A stretch of DNA of 64,000 nucleotides. Origin: DASXAI01 sp963798445 (GTDB lineage Bacteria; Actinomycetota; Acidimicrobiia; Acidimicrobiales; Ilumatobacteraceae). The stretch is taken from assembly GCA_963798445.1 (NCBI GenBank), contig CAWCTH010000003.1:1612001-1676000 (forward strand), read 5' to 3'. Shown piece after piece: positions 33,022-41,890 of this stretch (position 1 is its first letter; each line of letters begins with the position of its first letter). Under the pieces are notes generated by a model that saw only the letters and a list, made by a program, of their open reading frames with translations, had not been told where the DNA came from and did no database searches. A program made the position numbers and the translations under genes.

Positions 33022-34536
33022 ATGTCAGATGCACTCGCCGCTGCCCGGGGCGAGCGACACGGTCTGGTCGAACAGCGGGCCGAGCGGCTGGCCCGCCTGG
33101 ACGCACTGCGCGCCGCCGGGATCGACGTCCAGCCCTACCGGTTCGAGCGCACGGGTACCGCCAGCGCGCTCCACTCGGCTCACGCCGACCTGGCCCCCGA
33201 CACCCGCACAGGCCAGCAGGAGCGCGTCGCCGGCCGCATCGCCGGCCTGCGCGGCCACGGCCGGCTCACCTTCGCCACGATCCACGACGAGTCAGGTGAC
33301 CTGCAGCTCCTGTTCCAGCACGACAACCTCCCGGCGGCCGTGCTCACGCTGCTGGACAACCTCGACCTCGGCGACTGGATCGGCGCCGGGGGCGAGCTCA
33401 TCACCAGTCGCCGGGGCGAACTGAGCATCGACGTCACCCACGCCCAGCTGCTCTCGAAGGCGTTGCGACCGCCGCCCGACACCCGTCACGGCGTCAACGA
33501 CCCCGAGCTGCGGGCCCGGCACCGCGAGGTCGACCTCATCGCCAACCCCGCCTCCAAGCAGGTGTTCGACACCCGCATCACGATCGTCGCCGCCCTGCGC
33601 CGGCAGCTCCAGGACGAGCACTTCGTCGAGGTGGAGACACCCATCCTGCAGGTGCAGGCCGGCGGGGCCATCGCCCGGCCCTTCCTCACCCACTCCAACG
33701 CGCTCGACCTCGACCTCAGCCTGCGGATCGCGCCCGAGCTGTTCCTGAAGCGTCTCGTGGTGGGTGGCTACGAACGGGTCTTCGAGCTGGGTCGCGACTT
33801 CCGCAACGAGGGCATCGACACCCGCCACAGCCCCGAGTTCACCGCCCTCGAGGCCTACATGGCGCTGGCCGACTGCCGCGACGGCATGGACCTCACCGAG
33901 CGGCTCATCGTGCACGCCGCTCAGACGGCCGCCGGGCGCCTCAGCTTCACCCAGGGTGGCCACACGATCGACCTCAGCCCGCCCTGGCCCCGGCAGTCGT
34001 TGCTCGACCTCGTGGCCGGGGTCGCCGGGCAACGGCTGCACCCGTCGATGCCGGTCGACGACGTGCGCGCCGTGCTCGACGCCCACCAGGTGCCGTGGGA
34101 CGACGGTTGGGGCTCGGGCAAGCTCATCTTCGAGCTCTACGACAAGGTGCAAGAGGCCCAGACCGTGGGCCCCACGTTCGTGTGGGGCTACCCCGTCGAG
34201 GTGTCGCCGCTGGCCCGCCGTTCGGCCGAGGACCCCACGCTGGCCGACCGCTTCGAGCTGGTGATCGGCGGCCGGGAGCTGGCCAACGGCTACAGCGAGC
34301 TGAACGACGCCATCGACCAACGCCAGCGGTTCGAGCACGAGGCGGCGTTGGCGGCGGGCGGCGACGTCGAGGCCCACCCGGCCGACGCCGACTTCCTGTA
34401 CGCCCTCGAGGTCGGGCTCCCGCCGACTGGCGGGATCGGCATCGGCGTCGACCGGCTGGTCATGCTGGTCGCGGAGGTCGCCGCCATCCGCGACGTGATC
34501 CTCTTCCCGCTGCTGCGGCCTGAGGACGGTTCGTGA
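33022..34536 (+). CDS. lysS: class II lysyl-tRNA synthetase, LysX-type context
   Basis: A 504-residue class II LysRS: OB-fold domain (about 65-155, VAGRIAGLRGHGRLTF) then the catalytic domain with motif 1 near FVEVETPILQ, motif 2 FELGRDFRNEG and motif 3 GIGIGVDRLVML. All signature residues look intact, so it can charge tRNA-Lys. The stop overlaps the next gene (GTGA), which encodes an MprF catalytic domain. In mycobacterial LysX the same two activities are one chain, which supports a dedicated role in lysyl-phosphatidylglycerol synthesis, though it may also be the housekeeping enzyme. The ATG follows GGAGGG by 8 bases. Confidence 0.92.
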   Translation: MSDALAAARGERHGLVEQRAERLARLDALRAAGIDVQPYRFERTGTASALHSAHADLAPDTRTGQQERVAGRIAGLRGHGRLTFATIHDESGDLQLLFQHDNLPAAVLTLLDNLDLGDWIGAGGELITSRRGELSIDVTHAQLLSKALRPPPDTRHGVNDPELRARHREVDLIANPASKQVFDTRITIVAALRRQLQDEHFVEVETPILQVQAGGAIARPFLTHSNALDLDLSLRIAPELFLKRLVVGGYERVFELGRDFRNEGIDTRHSPEFTALEAYMALADCRDGMDLTERLIVHAAQTAAGRLSFTQGGHTIDLSPPWPRQSLLDLVAGVAGQRLHPSMPVDDVRAVLDAHQVPWDDGWGSGKLIFELYDKVQEAQTVGPTFVWGYPVEVSPLARRSAEDPTLADRFELVIGGRELANGYSELNDAIDQRQRFEHEAALAAGGDVEAHPADADFLYALEVGLPPTGGIGIGVDRLVMLVAEVAAIRDVILFPLLRPEDGS

Positions 34537-37463
34537 GCCCTGGTCCGACCGACGCCGAGGTCGCCGGCGAGCCGCTGGTTCCCGACCTCGTCGAGATCGC
34601 CGTGCCTCGCGGCGGGCGGGCGGTGGTGGTGAGCGACCTGCACCTGTCCGATCCCGTCACCGACGCCGCCCGCAACTGCACGTCCGAGCTGATGGGTGTA
34701 CTCGACCGGTGGGACGGTCCGGGCGTGGTGGTGATCGCCGGCGACGGCTTCGAGCTGCTCGCCGGACCCGACCCCAACATCCACCGCGTCCTCGACGCCC
34801 ACGCCGAGCTCGCCGCCAAGCTGCAGGCGTTCGGGGCGGGCGGGAAGGATCGTCACGTGGTGGTCCTCTCGGGCAACCACGACGGTCCCATCGCCTGGGA
34901 TCCCGATGTCGTGGCGGCGCTACGCGACCGCGTCGGGGCGACGGAGATCGCCATCGCCGTCGACCTCGTGCTGGACACCGGCGAGGGTCCGCAGCGGGTG
35001 CACGTCGTGCACGGCAATCAGGACGACCACTACAACGCGTTCATCGACGTGCGCTCCCCCATCGACACCCCGATGGGCCACCACGTTGTCCGCGACGTGC
35101 TGCCGCAGCTCGAGAAGGCCGACAAGCCGGGCGGTCTCCTGCAGGGCATCGAGTGGCTGAACGACAGCACGCAGGTGACCGAGATGCTGGCGTCGAGGAT
35201 GCTCTACCGCAAGGTCGGCAACCGGCTCTGGTGGTTGGCGGCGCCGTTCATCGCCGCCGTCTTCCTGCGGCTCGTGACGTTCCTGCCCGGTGTCGACGAC
35301 TTGTTGCGCAACCACGCCGAGCGCTGGCTCATCGGGATGGGGCTGGCACTCGTGATCGTGCTGGTCGTCGCCGCCATCGCCACCGCTCTCACCATGCTGA
35401 AGGTGCACCACGAGCTGTCGCACGAACTGGGCACCCACACCGGTGTCGCCAGCCACAACGCGATGGCCCGCGAGCGAGCGGCCCGGATGATCACGGCCGG
35501 CTACGCCGGGATGGTCTCCGGCCACACCCACGACCCCGAGCTGTCGGTCGTGGGCACCGGCTTCTACGCCAACTCCGGCTGCGGCGTCGTGACGGTCGGT
35601 GCCCACCCGGCCCGGTTCGGCCTGCCCCGCCCGTTCCTCGCCTTCCGGCGCTGTTCGCGCGTCGAGATCGCCGCCTTCGACCTGCTGGAGGTGCGCCTCG
35701 TCGTGGGCGACACGCCGGTGCGCTCGACGTCGTTCCTCGAGCGGCTGGTGGCGACGCCGGTCACCGACACGCCCTCGACGCCGAAGGTCGTGGCGTCCCT
35801 GCCCGGCGGCGCCACCTGGCCCACCGATCCTGGTCGTCTCGTGTCGTGGGTGCGGCGCCGGCGAGTTCGGCGCGTCGCCGCCTTCCTGCTCGTGGTGGGC
35901 GGAGCGATCAACGTCATCACGGTCCTGCTCCCGACGCTGGGCCACCGCCTCCACAACGTGGACGAAGTCGTGCCGGTGCACGTCCCCCGCGCTGCGGGCG
36001 TGCTCGCCATCCTCGGCGGCATGGCCATGATCGGGCTGGCCCGACCGCTGCGGCGCGGCTACCGCCCGGCCTACGTGGCCACGCTCATCGTTCTCACCGT
36101 CGCCACGATCGCGCTGCTGCTGCGCAGCCTGCACGTGGAGCAAGCGCTGCTCACGGCCGCGCTCGGGGTGTGGCTGGGGATGGAGCATCATCAGTTCCGG
36201 GTGGTGCCCGCCGGCCGCCGCCGCTGGGTGGCATGGGGCGTGTCATTCGGCGTCGGCGCGCTTGTGGTGGCCACCGCGTTGGCCGTCGCCTTCGACCGCT
36301 CGGATCGGCTCACCCGAGACGTGGTCGCCGTCGGCATCGGGGCGATGGTGCTGCTCGCCTTCGTGGCCGCCCGCGCCAGCCGGCGCGGCACAACGAGCCC
36401 GGCCGACCACGCCGCCAACCTGGAACAGGCGCGCACCATCGTGAAGGAGTACGGCGGCGACACGCTCGACTACTTCGCGCTGCGCGACGACAAGGAGATC
36501 CTCTTCACCGGACACGGCCTCGTCGCCTACACCGTCCTCGATCGCATCATGCTCGTGTCGCCCGACCCGATCTGCCCGCCGGAGGAGCGGGCCGATGCGT
36601 GGGCCGACGCCATGGATCACGCCGACACCAACGGCTGGGGCATCAGCGTGCTGGCCGCCAATGCCTCCTGGCTCCCCACCTACCACGACGCCGGCCTCCA
36701 CGATCTGTACATCGGCGACGAAGCCATCGTCGACTGTCAGGTGTTCACGTTGCAGGGCAAGTCGATGAAGTCGTTGCGCGGCGCCCACAACCGCATGGTG
36801 AAGGGCGGCTACCGCGTCGAGGTGGTCGACCCACTGACCGTGGAGCCGGCCCTCAGGGAGCAACTGCTCGCACTCATGACCGAGACGCGCCGAGGCGATG
36901 TGGAGCGGGGCTTCTCCATGACGCTCAGCCGCATGTTCGATCCCCGCGACACCGGGCTGTTGCTCGCCATCTGCTTCGACGCCGACGGCACCCCGAAAGC
37001 CTTCAACCAGTACGTGCCGGCGTGGGCCGTCGGTGGCTACTCGCTCGACGTGATGCGTCGCACTGCGGACAAGGACGCGCCGAACGGGCTCACCGATTTC
37101 GTCATCATCGAGACCATCGCGTGGATGCGTGACCGGCACATGCGAGGGCTCGGCCTCAACTTCGCCACCATGCGGGCGGTCCTGGCCGGCGAGGAGGGCT
37201 CCGGCCCCTGGCGCAAGGTGGAACGCAAGACGCTGCACCACTTCAGCGACACCATGCAGATCGAGTCGCTTTGGAAGTTCAACCAGAAGTACGACCCGAC
37301 GTGGCGGCCGAGGTACGTCGTGACCGACTCGCTCGTGAGCCAGCCGCGCGCCGGCCTGGCCATCGCCCGGGCCGAATCGGTGTTCGAGATCCCGGTGGCG
37401 GGTTCGCTGCTCAAGGCCCCCAGACCGGATCCGGCCGCCGAGCTCCAATCCACGCAGCCATGA
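34533..37463 (+). CDS. metallophosphoesterase-MprF (DUF2156) fusion, membrane protein (976 aa)
   Basis: Residues 28-120 begin a calcineurin-type phosphoesterase with SDLHLSD (Asp35, His37), AGD (Asp71) and GNHD (114-117); the last motif GHTH (330-333) comes only after two membrane helices (about 233-252 and 264-289). Six more helices span about 446-613, and the C-terminal 340 residues are a DUF2156/GNAT-type MprF domain with VKEYGGDTLDYFALRDDK. MprF transfers lysine from Lys-tRNA to phosphatidylglycerol. The phosphoesterase could act on lipid or nucleotide phosphates, but nothing proves it. It starts with GTG overlapping the LysRS stop. No frame break seen. Confidence 0.85.
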   Translation: MSPGPTDAEVAGEPLVPDLVEIAVPRGGRAVVVSDLHLSDPVTDAARNCTSELMGVLDRWDGPGVVVIAGDGFELLAGPDPNIHRVLDAHAELAAKLQAFGAGGKDRHVVVLSGNHDGPIAWDPDVVAALRDRVGATEIAIAVDLVLDTGEGPQRVHVVHGNQDDHYNAFIDVRSPIDTPMGHHVVRDVLPQLEKADKPGGLLQGIEWLNDSTQVTEMLASRMLYRKVGNRLWWLAAPFIAAVFLRLVTFLPGVDDLLRNHAERWLIGMGLALVIVLVVAAIATALTMLKVHHELSHELGTHTGVASHNAMARERAARMITAGYAGMVSGHTHDPELSVVGTGFYANSGCGVVTVGAHPARFGLPRPFLAFRRCSRVEIAAFDLLEVRLVVGDTPVRSTSFLERLVATPVTDTPSTPKVVASLPGGATWPTDPGRLVSWVRRRRVRRVAAFLLVVGGAINVITVLLPTLGHRLHNVDEVVPVHVPRAAGVLAILGGMAMIGLARPLRRGYRPAYVATLIVLTVATIALLLRSLHVEQALLTAALGVWLGMEHHQFRVVPAGRRRWVAWGVSFGVGALVVATALAVAFDRSDRLTRDVVAVGIGAMVLLAFVAARASRRGTTSPADHAANLEQARTIVKEYGGDTLDYFALRDDKEILFTGHGLVAYTVLDRIMLVSPDPICPPEERADAWADAMDHADTNGWGISVLAANASWLPTYHDAGLHDLYIGDEAIVDCQVFTLQGKSMKSLRGAHNRMVKGGYRVEVVDPLTVEPALREQLLALMTETRRGDVERGFSMTLSRMFDPRDTGLLLAICFDADGTPKAFNQYVPAWAVGGYSLDVMRRTADKDAPNGLTDFVIIETIAWMRDRHMRGLGLNFATMRAVLAGEEGSGPWRKVERKTLHHFSDTMQIESLWKFNQKYDPTWRPRYVVTDSLVSQPRAGLAIARAESVFEIPVAGSLLKAPRPDPAAELQSTQP

Positions 37464-37590
37464 GCTTCCTGCGTCTTGCCGCACCGTCCCTCGGTGCCGG
37501 CACCACCTGCCGACCGGGTTGCGGCTCCGGCGGCGGATTCCCAGCGCGCCGCAGGTCGGTCGGGGCGTACCGGGCGTAACGTCATCGGCG

Positions 37591-38619
37591 ATGACCGCCC
37601 CGGCCGACGCTCCGTTCCTCGCCGCGTGCCGCGGCGAGCCCACGCCGTACCCGCCGGTGTGGTTCATGCGCCAGGCCGGCCGGTCGTTGCCCGAGTACCG
37701 GGCCATCCGCGGCGAGGGCACCATCCTCGACGCCATCGCCAAGCCGGAACTGGCCGCCGAGATCACGATGCAACCGGTCCGGCGCCACGGCGTCGACGCC
37801 GCCATCCTCTACAGCGACATCGTCGTACCCGTGGCCGCCATCGGCTTCGGTGTCGACGTGGCCCCCGGCACCGGGCCGGTCATCGAGCAGCCGTTCCGGT
37901 CGCGCGCCGACCTCGACCGCCTCCGGCCCCTCGAGCCCGAGCTGGACACGCCCTACGTGCTCGAAACCGTGCGCATCCTGGCCGGCGAGCTCACCGTGCC
38001 GCTCATCGGCTTCGCCGGCGCACCGTTCACGGTGGCCAGCTACCTCGTCGAGGGCGGACCGTCGCGCAAGTACGCCGTCACCAAAGCGCTCATGTACGGC
38101 GACGAAGCGCTGTGGCACGCGCTGCTCGACCGCCTCGCCGACCTCGCCGCCGCCTCGTTGCGGTCGCAGGTCCAGGCCGGCGCGCAGGCGGTGCAGCTCT
38201 TCGACTCGTGGGTGGGAACGCTGAGCCCGCCCGACTACCGCCGCTACGTCATGCCGCACTCGGCCAAGGTGCTGGCGGCGGTGGCGGAGCTGGGCGTCCC
38301 CCGCATCCACTTCGGTCTCGACACGGGCGAGCTGCTGGGTCTGCTGGCCGAGGCCGGCGCCGACGTCGTGGGCGTGGATTGGCGCTCCACCCTCGACGAC
38401 GCCCGCACCCGCCTGCCCGCGGGCACCGGCGTGCAGGGCAACCTCGATCCGGTCATCTGCCTCTGCCCGTGGGACGTGGTGCGGGCCAAGGCGGCCGACG
38501 TCGTGGCGTCCAACGCCGGGCGCCCGGGCCACGTATTCAACCTTGGTCACGGCGTGCTGCCGGAGACCGACCCGACCGTGCTCACGCCGCCTCGTCGAGG
38601 CCGTCCATGGAGGTTCCTT
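37591..38619 (+). CDS. hemE: uroporphyrinogen decarboxylase, read through into ferrochelatase
   Basis: HemE converts uroporphyrinogen III to coproporphyrinogen III. The domain opens with FMRQAGRSLPEYR (25-37) and has ILYSDIVVP and the terminal FNLGHGVLPETDPTVLT. After that point homology lies in another frame: removing one base near 38587 yields RLVEAVHGGSL and a TGA at 38621-38623, overlapping the GTG of hemH. As given, the frame stays open and joins HemH through an unrelated linker. A real fusion or a one-base sequence error are both possible. ATG at 37591; no clear ribosome site. Confidence 0.88.
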
Positions 38620-39543
38620 GTGACCGAGCCGACGGCGGTGCTGCTGATGGCCTACGGCACCCCGGCGCGCACGGCCGACATCGAGCCCTACTACACCGAC
38701 ATCCGCCGCGGCCGCCCGCCCACGTCCGAGCAGCTCGCCGATCTGGTAGCCCGCTACGAGGCCATCGGGGGCGTCTCGCCGCTGACGCAGCGCACGGAGG
38801 CACAGCGCGCCGCGCTCCAGCGGGCGCTGGACGAGCAGGGCCCGGGCCGGTTCGAGGTGGTGCTGGGATACAAGCACGTGACGCCGCGCATCGAGGACAC
38901 GGTCACCGCGCTGGGCGCTGGTGGCGGGCGAGCGGCCGTCGGCCTGGTGCTGGCCCCGCACTGGTCGGCGGCGTCGGTCGGCGAGTACCACGAGCGCGCC
39001 GCCAAAGCTGCGGCCGCCGCCGGCGTTGCCTACGCAGCGGTCGAACGCTGGCACCTCGAGCCCGCCTACCTCGACTTCCAGGCGGCGGCCGTGAACGCGG
39101 GGCTGGCGGCGTTGCCGCCCAACACCAAGGTGCTGTTCACCGCCCATTCACTCCCGTCGCGCGTGACCGCTGGTGGCGACCCCTATGCCTCGCTGCTGCG
39201 GGAAACGGCGGAGGCCGTCGCCGGGCGGGCCGGGCTGGCACCCTGGGGTGGCTGGAGCGTCGGCTTCCAGTCGGCGGGTCGGACGCCGGAGCCGTGGTTG
39301 GGGCCGGACGTGCGCACGGTGATCGAGGAGCTGGCGGCGGCGCCCGGTGCGACGGGCCTGCTCGTGTGCCCATTGGGTTTCGTGTCCGATCACCTCGAGG
39401 TGCTGTACGACCTCGACATCGAGGCCCGCCGCCACGCCCAGGAGCGCGGTCTGGCCTTCGCCCGCACGGCCGTCGTCAACGCCGACCCCGCGGTGATGGC
39501 CGCCCTCGCCGACCTCCTCATCCAACGAACTGATCCGCTTTGA
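38620..39543 (+). CDS. hemH: ferrochelatase (coproporphyrin ferrochelatase type), fused in frame to hemE
   Basis: Inserts ferrous iron into the porphyrin ring; in Actinobacteria the substrate is coproporphyrin III. From GTG 38620 the protein has AVLLMAYGTP at the N-terminus, the catalytic histidine in FTAHSLP, and the acidic site SDHLEVLYDLDIEA; 307 residues is normal. There is no conserved [2Fe-2S] C-terminal cysteine set. The ancestral arrangement was probably a GTGA overlap with hemE; a one-base change now makes the two a single 650-residue reading frame. hemY follows after 51 bases. Confidence 0.92.
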   Translation: MTEPTAVLLMAYGTPARTADIEPYYTDIRRGRPPTSEQLADLVARYEAIGGVSPLTQRTEAQRAALQRALDEQGPGRFEVVLGYKHVTPRIEDTVTALGAGGGRAAVGLVLAPHWSAASVGEYHERAAKAAAAAGVAYAAVERWHLEPAYLDFQAAAVNAGLAALPPNTKVLFTAHSLPSRVTAGGDPYASLLRETAEAVAGRAGLAPWGGWSVGFQSAGRTPEPWLGPDVRTVIEELAAAPGATGLLVCPLGFVSDHLEVLYDLDIEARRHAQERGLAFARTAVVNADPAVMAALADLLIQRTDPL

Positions 39544-39594
39544 CCTCGTATGTGACGCACAACGCGCGTCGGTTCGATAGGGATCGGTGACGGG

Positions 39595-40965
39595 ATGGCC
39601 CGGCACGTCGTGGTCGTGGGCGGGGGCATCACGGGCTTGACCGCCGCTTTCGAACTGCGGCGGGCCGCCGATCCGCCACGGGTGACGGTGCTCGAGGCAT
39701 CCGGTCGCCTCGGCGGCATGATCCTCACGACGCCGTTCGCCGGGCTGCCGGCGGTGGACGCCGGGCCCGACTCGGTGCTGGCCCGCGTGCCCTGGGCGGT
39801 GGAGCTGCTGCGCCAGCTCGGGCTCAGTGACGAACTGGTGGCCCCGGCCACCGGCAAGGCCTCGCTGTGGTGGCGCGGCGCGCTGCATCCCATCCCGCCT
39901 GGGCTGGTGCTCGGACTGCCGACCGGCCTGCCGGCGCTGGCCCACAGCCGCCTGCTGTCGTGGCCGGGCAAGGCCCGAGCGGCCATCGAGCCGCTGCTGC
40001 CGCGCACCGACGGCGACGACGACCTCGGTCTCACCGTGCGCCGGCGGTTCGGCCCCCAGGTCTACGACCGCCTCGTCGGTCCGCTGGTCGGGTCGATCAA
40101 CGCCGCCGACCCCGGCCGCATCAGCCTCGCCGCCACCGCGCCGCAGGTCGCCGAGGCCGCCGCCCGCCACCGGAGCCTGCTGCTGGGGTTGCGCTCGGGC
40201 CGTTCGGTGGCGTCCCCCGACGCGCCGATCTTCCTCACCCATCCGGGCGGCCTCGGCCACGTCGTGCACCGCCTCGCCGCGGCCCTGCGCGACGACGGCG
40301 TGGACCTGCGCGTCGGCCACACCGTCTCCGCCCTCGAACCCGCAGCCGAGGGCGGGTTCGTCGTAGGCGGCGTGCGGGCCGATGCGGTGGTGCTGGCAGT
40401 GCCGGCGGCAGCTGCGGCTACCGCTCTCGCCGCACTGGCGCCCGGCGCCGCCACCGGCCTGCGCGCCATCCGGTACGCCTCGGTGGCCATGGTGACGCTG
40501 GCGTGGCCAGAGGCCGCCGCGCGGGGCTTCGACGGCAGCGGCTATCTCGTGCCCGCGGCCGAGCAGCGGCACGTCACAGCCTGCTCCTGGGCATCGTCGA
40601 AGTGGCCGTACCTGAAGCCCGACGGCCAGGTGCTGCTGCGGGCATCACTGGGGCGCGACGGTGACGAGCACGCCCTCGCCTTCGACGACGAGGCGATGGT
40701 GTCGGCGACCGTCGACGACCTCCGCCGCCACCTCGGCCTGCGCGGCGAACCGAGCGCAGCGCGGGTCGTGCGCTGGCCACAATCGTTCCCGCAGTACGAG
40801 CCCGGCCATCTCGAGCGGGTGGCGGCGATCGAGGCGCAGGCACCGGCCGGCGTGGTGCTGGCTGGCGCGGCCTACCGCGGCATCGGGATCGCGTCGTGCA
40901 TCCGCCAGGGGCGCGATGCGGCCAGAGCGACCGTCGCGCGACTCACTGAACCTGCGAAGCTGTAA
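39595..40965 (+). CDS. hemY: coproporphyrinogen/protoporphyrinogen oxidase (CgoX/HemY)
   Basis: A 456-residue FAD enzyme that oxidises coproporphyrinogen III to coproporphyrin III in the Gram-positive branch of heme synthesis. The FAD motif GGGITGLTAAFEL (9-21) and SGRLGGMI are at the N-terminus, and the C-terminal FAD-contact VVLAGAAYRGIGIASCIRQG closes it. It completes hemE-hemH-hemY, which fits the coproporphyrin-dependent pathway. ATG 39595; GTG 39587 is in another frame. The next gene starts two bases after the stop. Confidence 0.93.
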   Translation: MARHVVVVGGGITGLTAAFELRRAADPPRVTVLEASGRLGGMILTTPFAGLPAVDAGPDSVLARVPWAVELLRQLGLSDELVAPATGKASLWWRGALHPIPPGLVLGLPTGLPALAHSRLLSWPGKARAAIEPLLPRTDGDDDLGLTVRRRFGPQVYDRLVGPLVGSINAADPGRISLAATAPQVAEAAARHRSLLLGLRSGRSVASPDAPIFLTHPGGLGHVVHRLAAALRDDGVDLRVGHTVSALEPAAEGGFVVGGVRADAVVLAVPAAAAATALAALAPGAATGLRAIRYASVAMVTLAWPEAAARGFDGSGYLVPAAEQRHVTACSWASSKWPYLKPDGQVLLRASLGRDGDEHALAFDDEAMVSATVDDLRRHLGLRGEPSAARVVRWPQSFPQYEPGHLERVAAIEAQAPAGVVLAGAAYRGIGIASCIRQGRDAARATVARLTEPAKL

Positions 40966-40967
40966 GC

Positions 40968-41621
40968 ATGACGCGGCGGTCTGCTCTTCTTCTCGCAGTC
41001 ACGCTCGTCGTGGCCGCCTGCGGTGGCGGGGGTGGCGGCGGCAGTGCCGCCACCACGGCGGTCATCGACGACCCCATCCCCCGCACCACGCTGCCGGCGC
41101 CCACCACAGCGGCGCCGACCACGCTGGCGACGGTGGCCACCACCACCATTCCGCTCGCGCCCGTCGCCACCGAGGCGCCGACCACGCTGCCCGTCCCCAT
41201 CGCCCCGCCAGCCGAAGGGGTCAAGGAAGCGCTGCAGCAGATCGGCCACATCGACATCCCGAAGCTGGGCGTGTCCGCGGACATGTACGAGGGCATCGCG
41301 CTGTCGACGCTTGACTCCGGCCCTGGTCACTGGCCTGGCACGGCCCTGCCGGGACAGACCGGCAACGTCGTGGTCGCTGGTCACCGCACCAGCCACAGCA
41401 AGCCGTTCCGCAACATCGACAAGTTGACCGAGGGCGACATCGTCACCTTCACGATGGGCGACGCCGTCTACAACTACGTGGTGACGGGCTCCGAGATCGT
41501 GGACCCGACGGCCATCCGCATCGTCGATCAGACCGCAGCGCCGACGGCCACGCTCTTCGCGTGCCATCCACCGGGCTCGGTGGCCGAGCGCTACGTCGTG
41601 CACCTCGCCCTCCAGCAGTAG
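40968..41621 (+). CDS. class E-like sortase with a lipoprotein-type N-terminus
   Basis: A 217-residue cell-surface transpeptidase. The signal ends in lipobox V15-A16-A17-C18, followed by a Gly run and a Thr/Ala/Pro-rich linker to about residue 82. The sortase domain then shows His139 (AGHRTSH), Cys199 (TLFACHPP) and Arg208 (ERYVV), the full catalytic triad. Sortases are normally anchored by a membrane helix, so a lipid-anchored version is unusual. The substrate is not in view. It follows hemY by two bases, which is probably coincidental co-transcription. Confidence 0.85.
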   Translation: MTRRSALLLAVTLVVAACGGGGGGGSAATTAVIDDPIPRTTLPAPTTAAPTTLATVATTTIPLAPVATEAPTTLPVPIAPPAEGVKEALQQIGHIDIPKLGVSADMYEGIALSTLDSGPGHWPGTALPGQTGNVVVAGHRTSHSKPFRNIDKLTEGDIVTFTMGDAVYNYVVTGSEIVDPTAIRIVDQTAAPTATLFACHPPGSVAERYVVHLALQQ

Positions 41622-41890
41622 CCCCGAGGCTTCGCGCCGCACCGGGTCCGAGCGCGCGAACCTCTCGCCCGCGGGTCGCCCCGTCACCCTGCTCTATCGG
41701 CGCCCGACCAGCCCGTTCCCCGCGCAGCCTGCGCGCTCGGCGGCGTCCCGGCGCCGTCCGAGCGCGCAGCCCGCGCGAAATCGGGCGGCGCGGGGCGGGC
41801 GGGGTGGGCGGGGCGGGCGGGGCGGCGGGGCTCACACAGCGGTGGCGCGCGGGGCGTTGGCGCCGCGGCCTGCGAAGATGGTGGACCGGT
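41622..41890. other. GC-rich non-coding gap with repeat fragments
   Basis: Holds GTCCGAGCGCGC at 41646 and GTCCGAGCGCGCAGCCCGCGCG at 41756-41777, both matching the repeat at 57239-57258. A tract of GGGCGG units follows at about 41785-41832. No gene is evident. Confidence 0.5.

Noticed and set aside
39544..39594. Hairpin GACGC..GCGTC between hemH and hemY
   Set aside because: Only 5-bp arms in GC-rich DNA; easily expected by chance.
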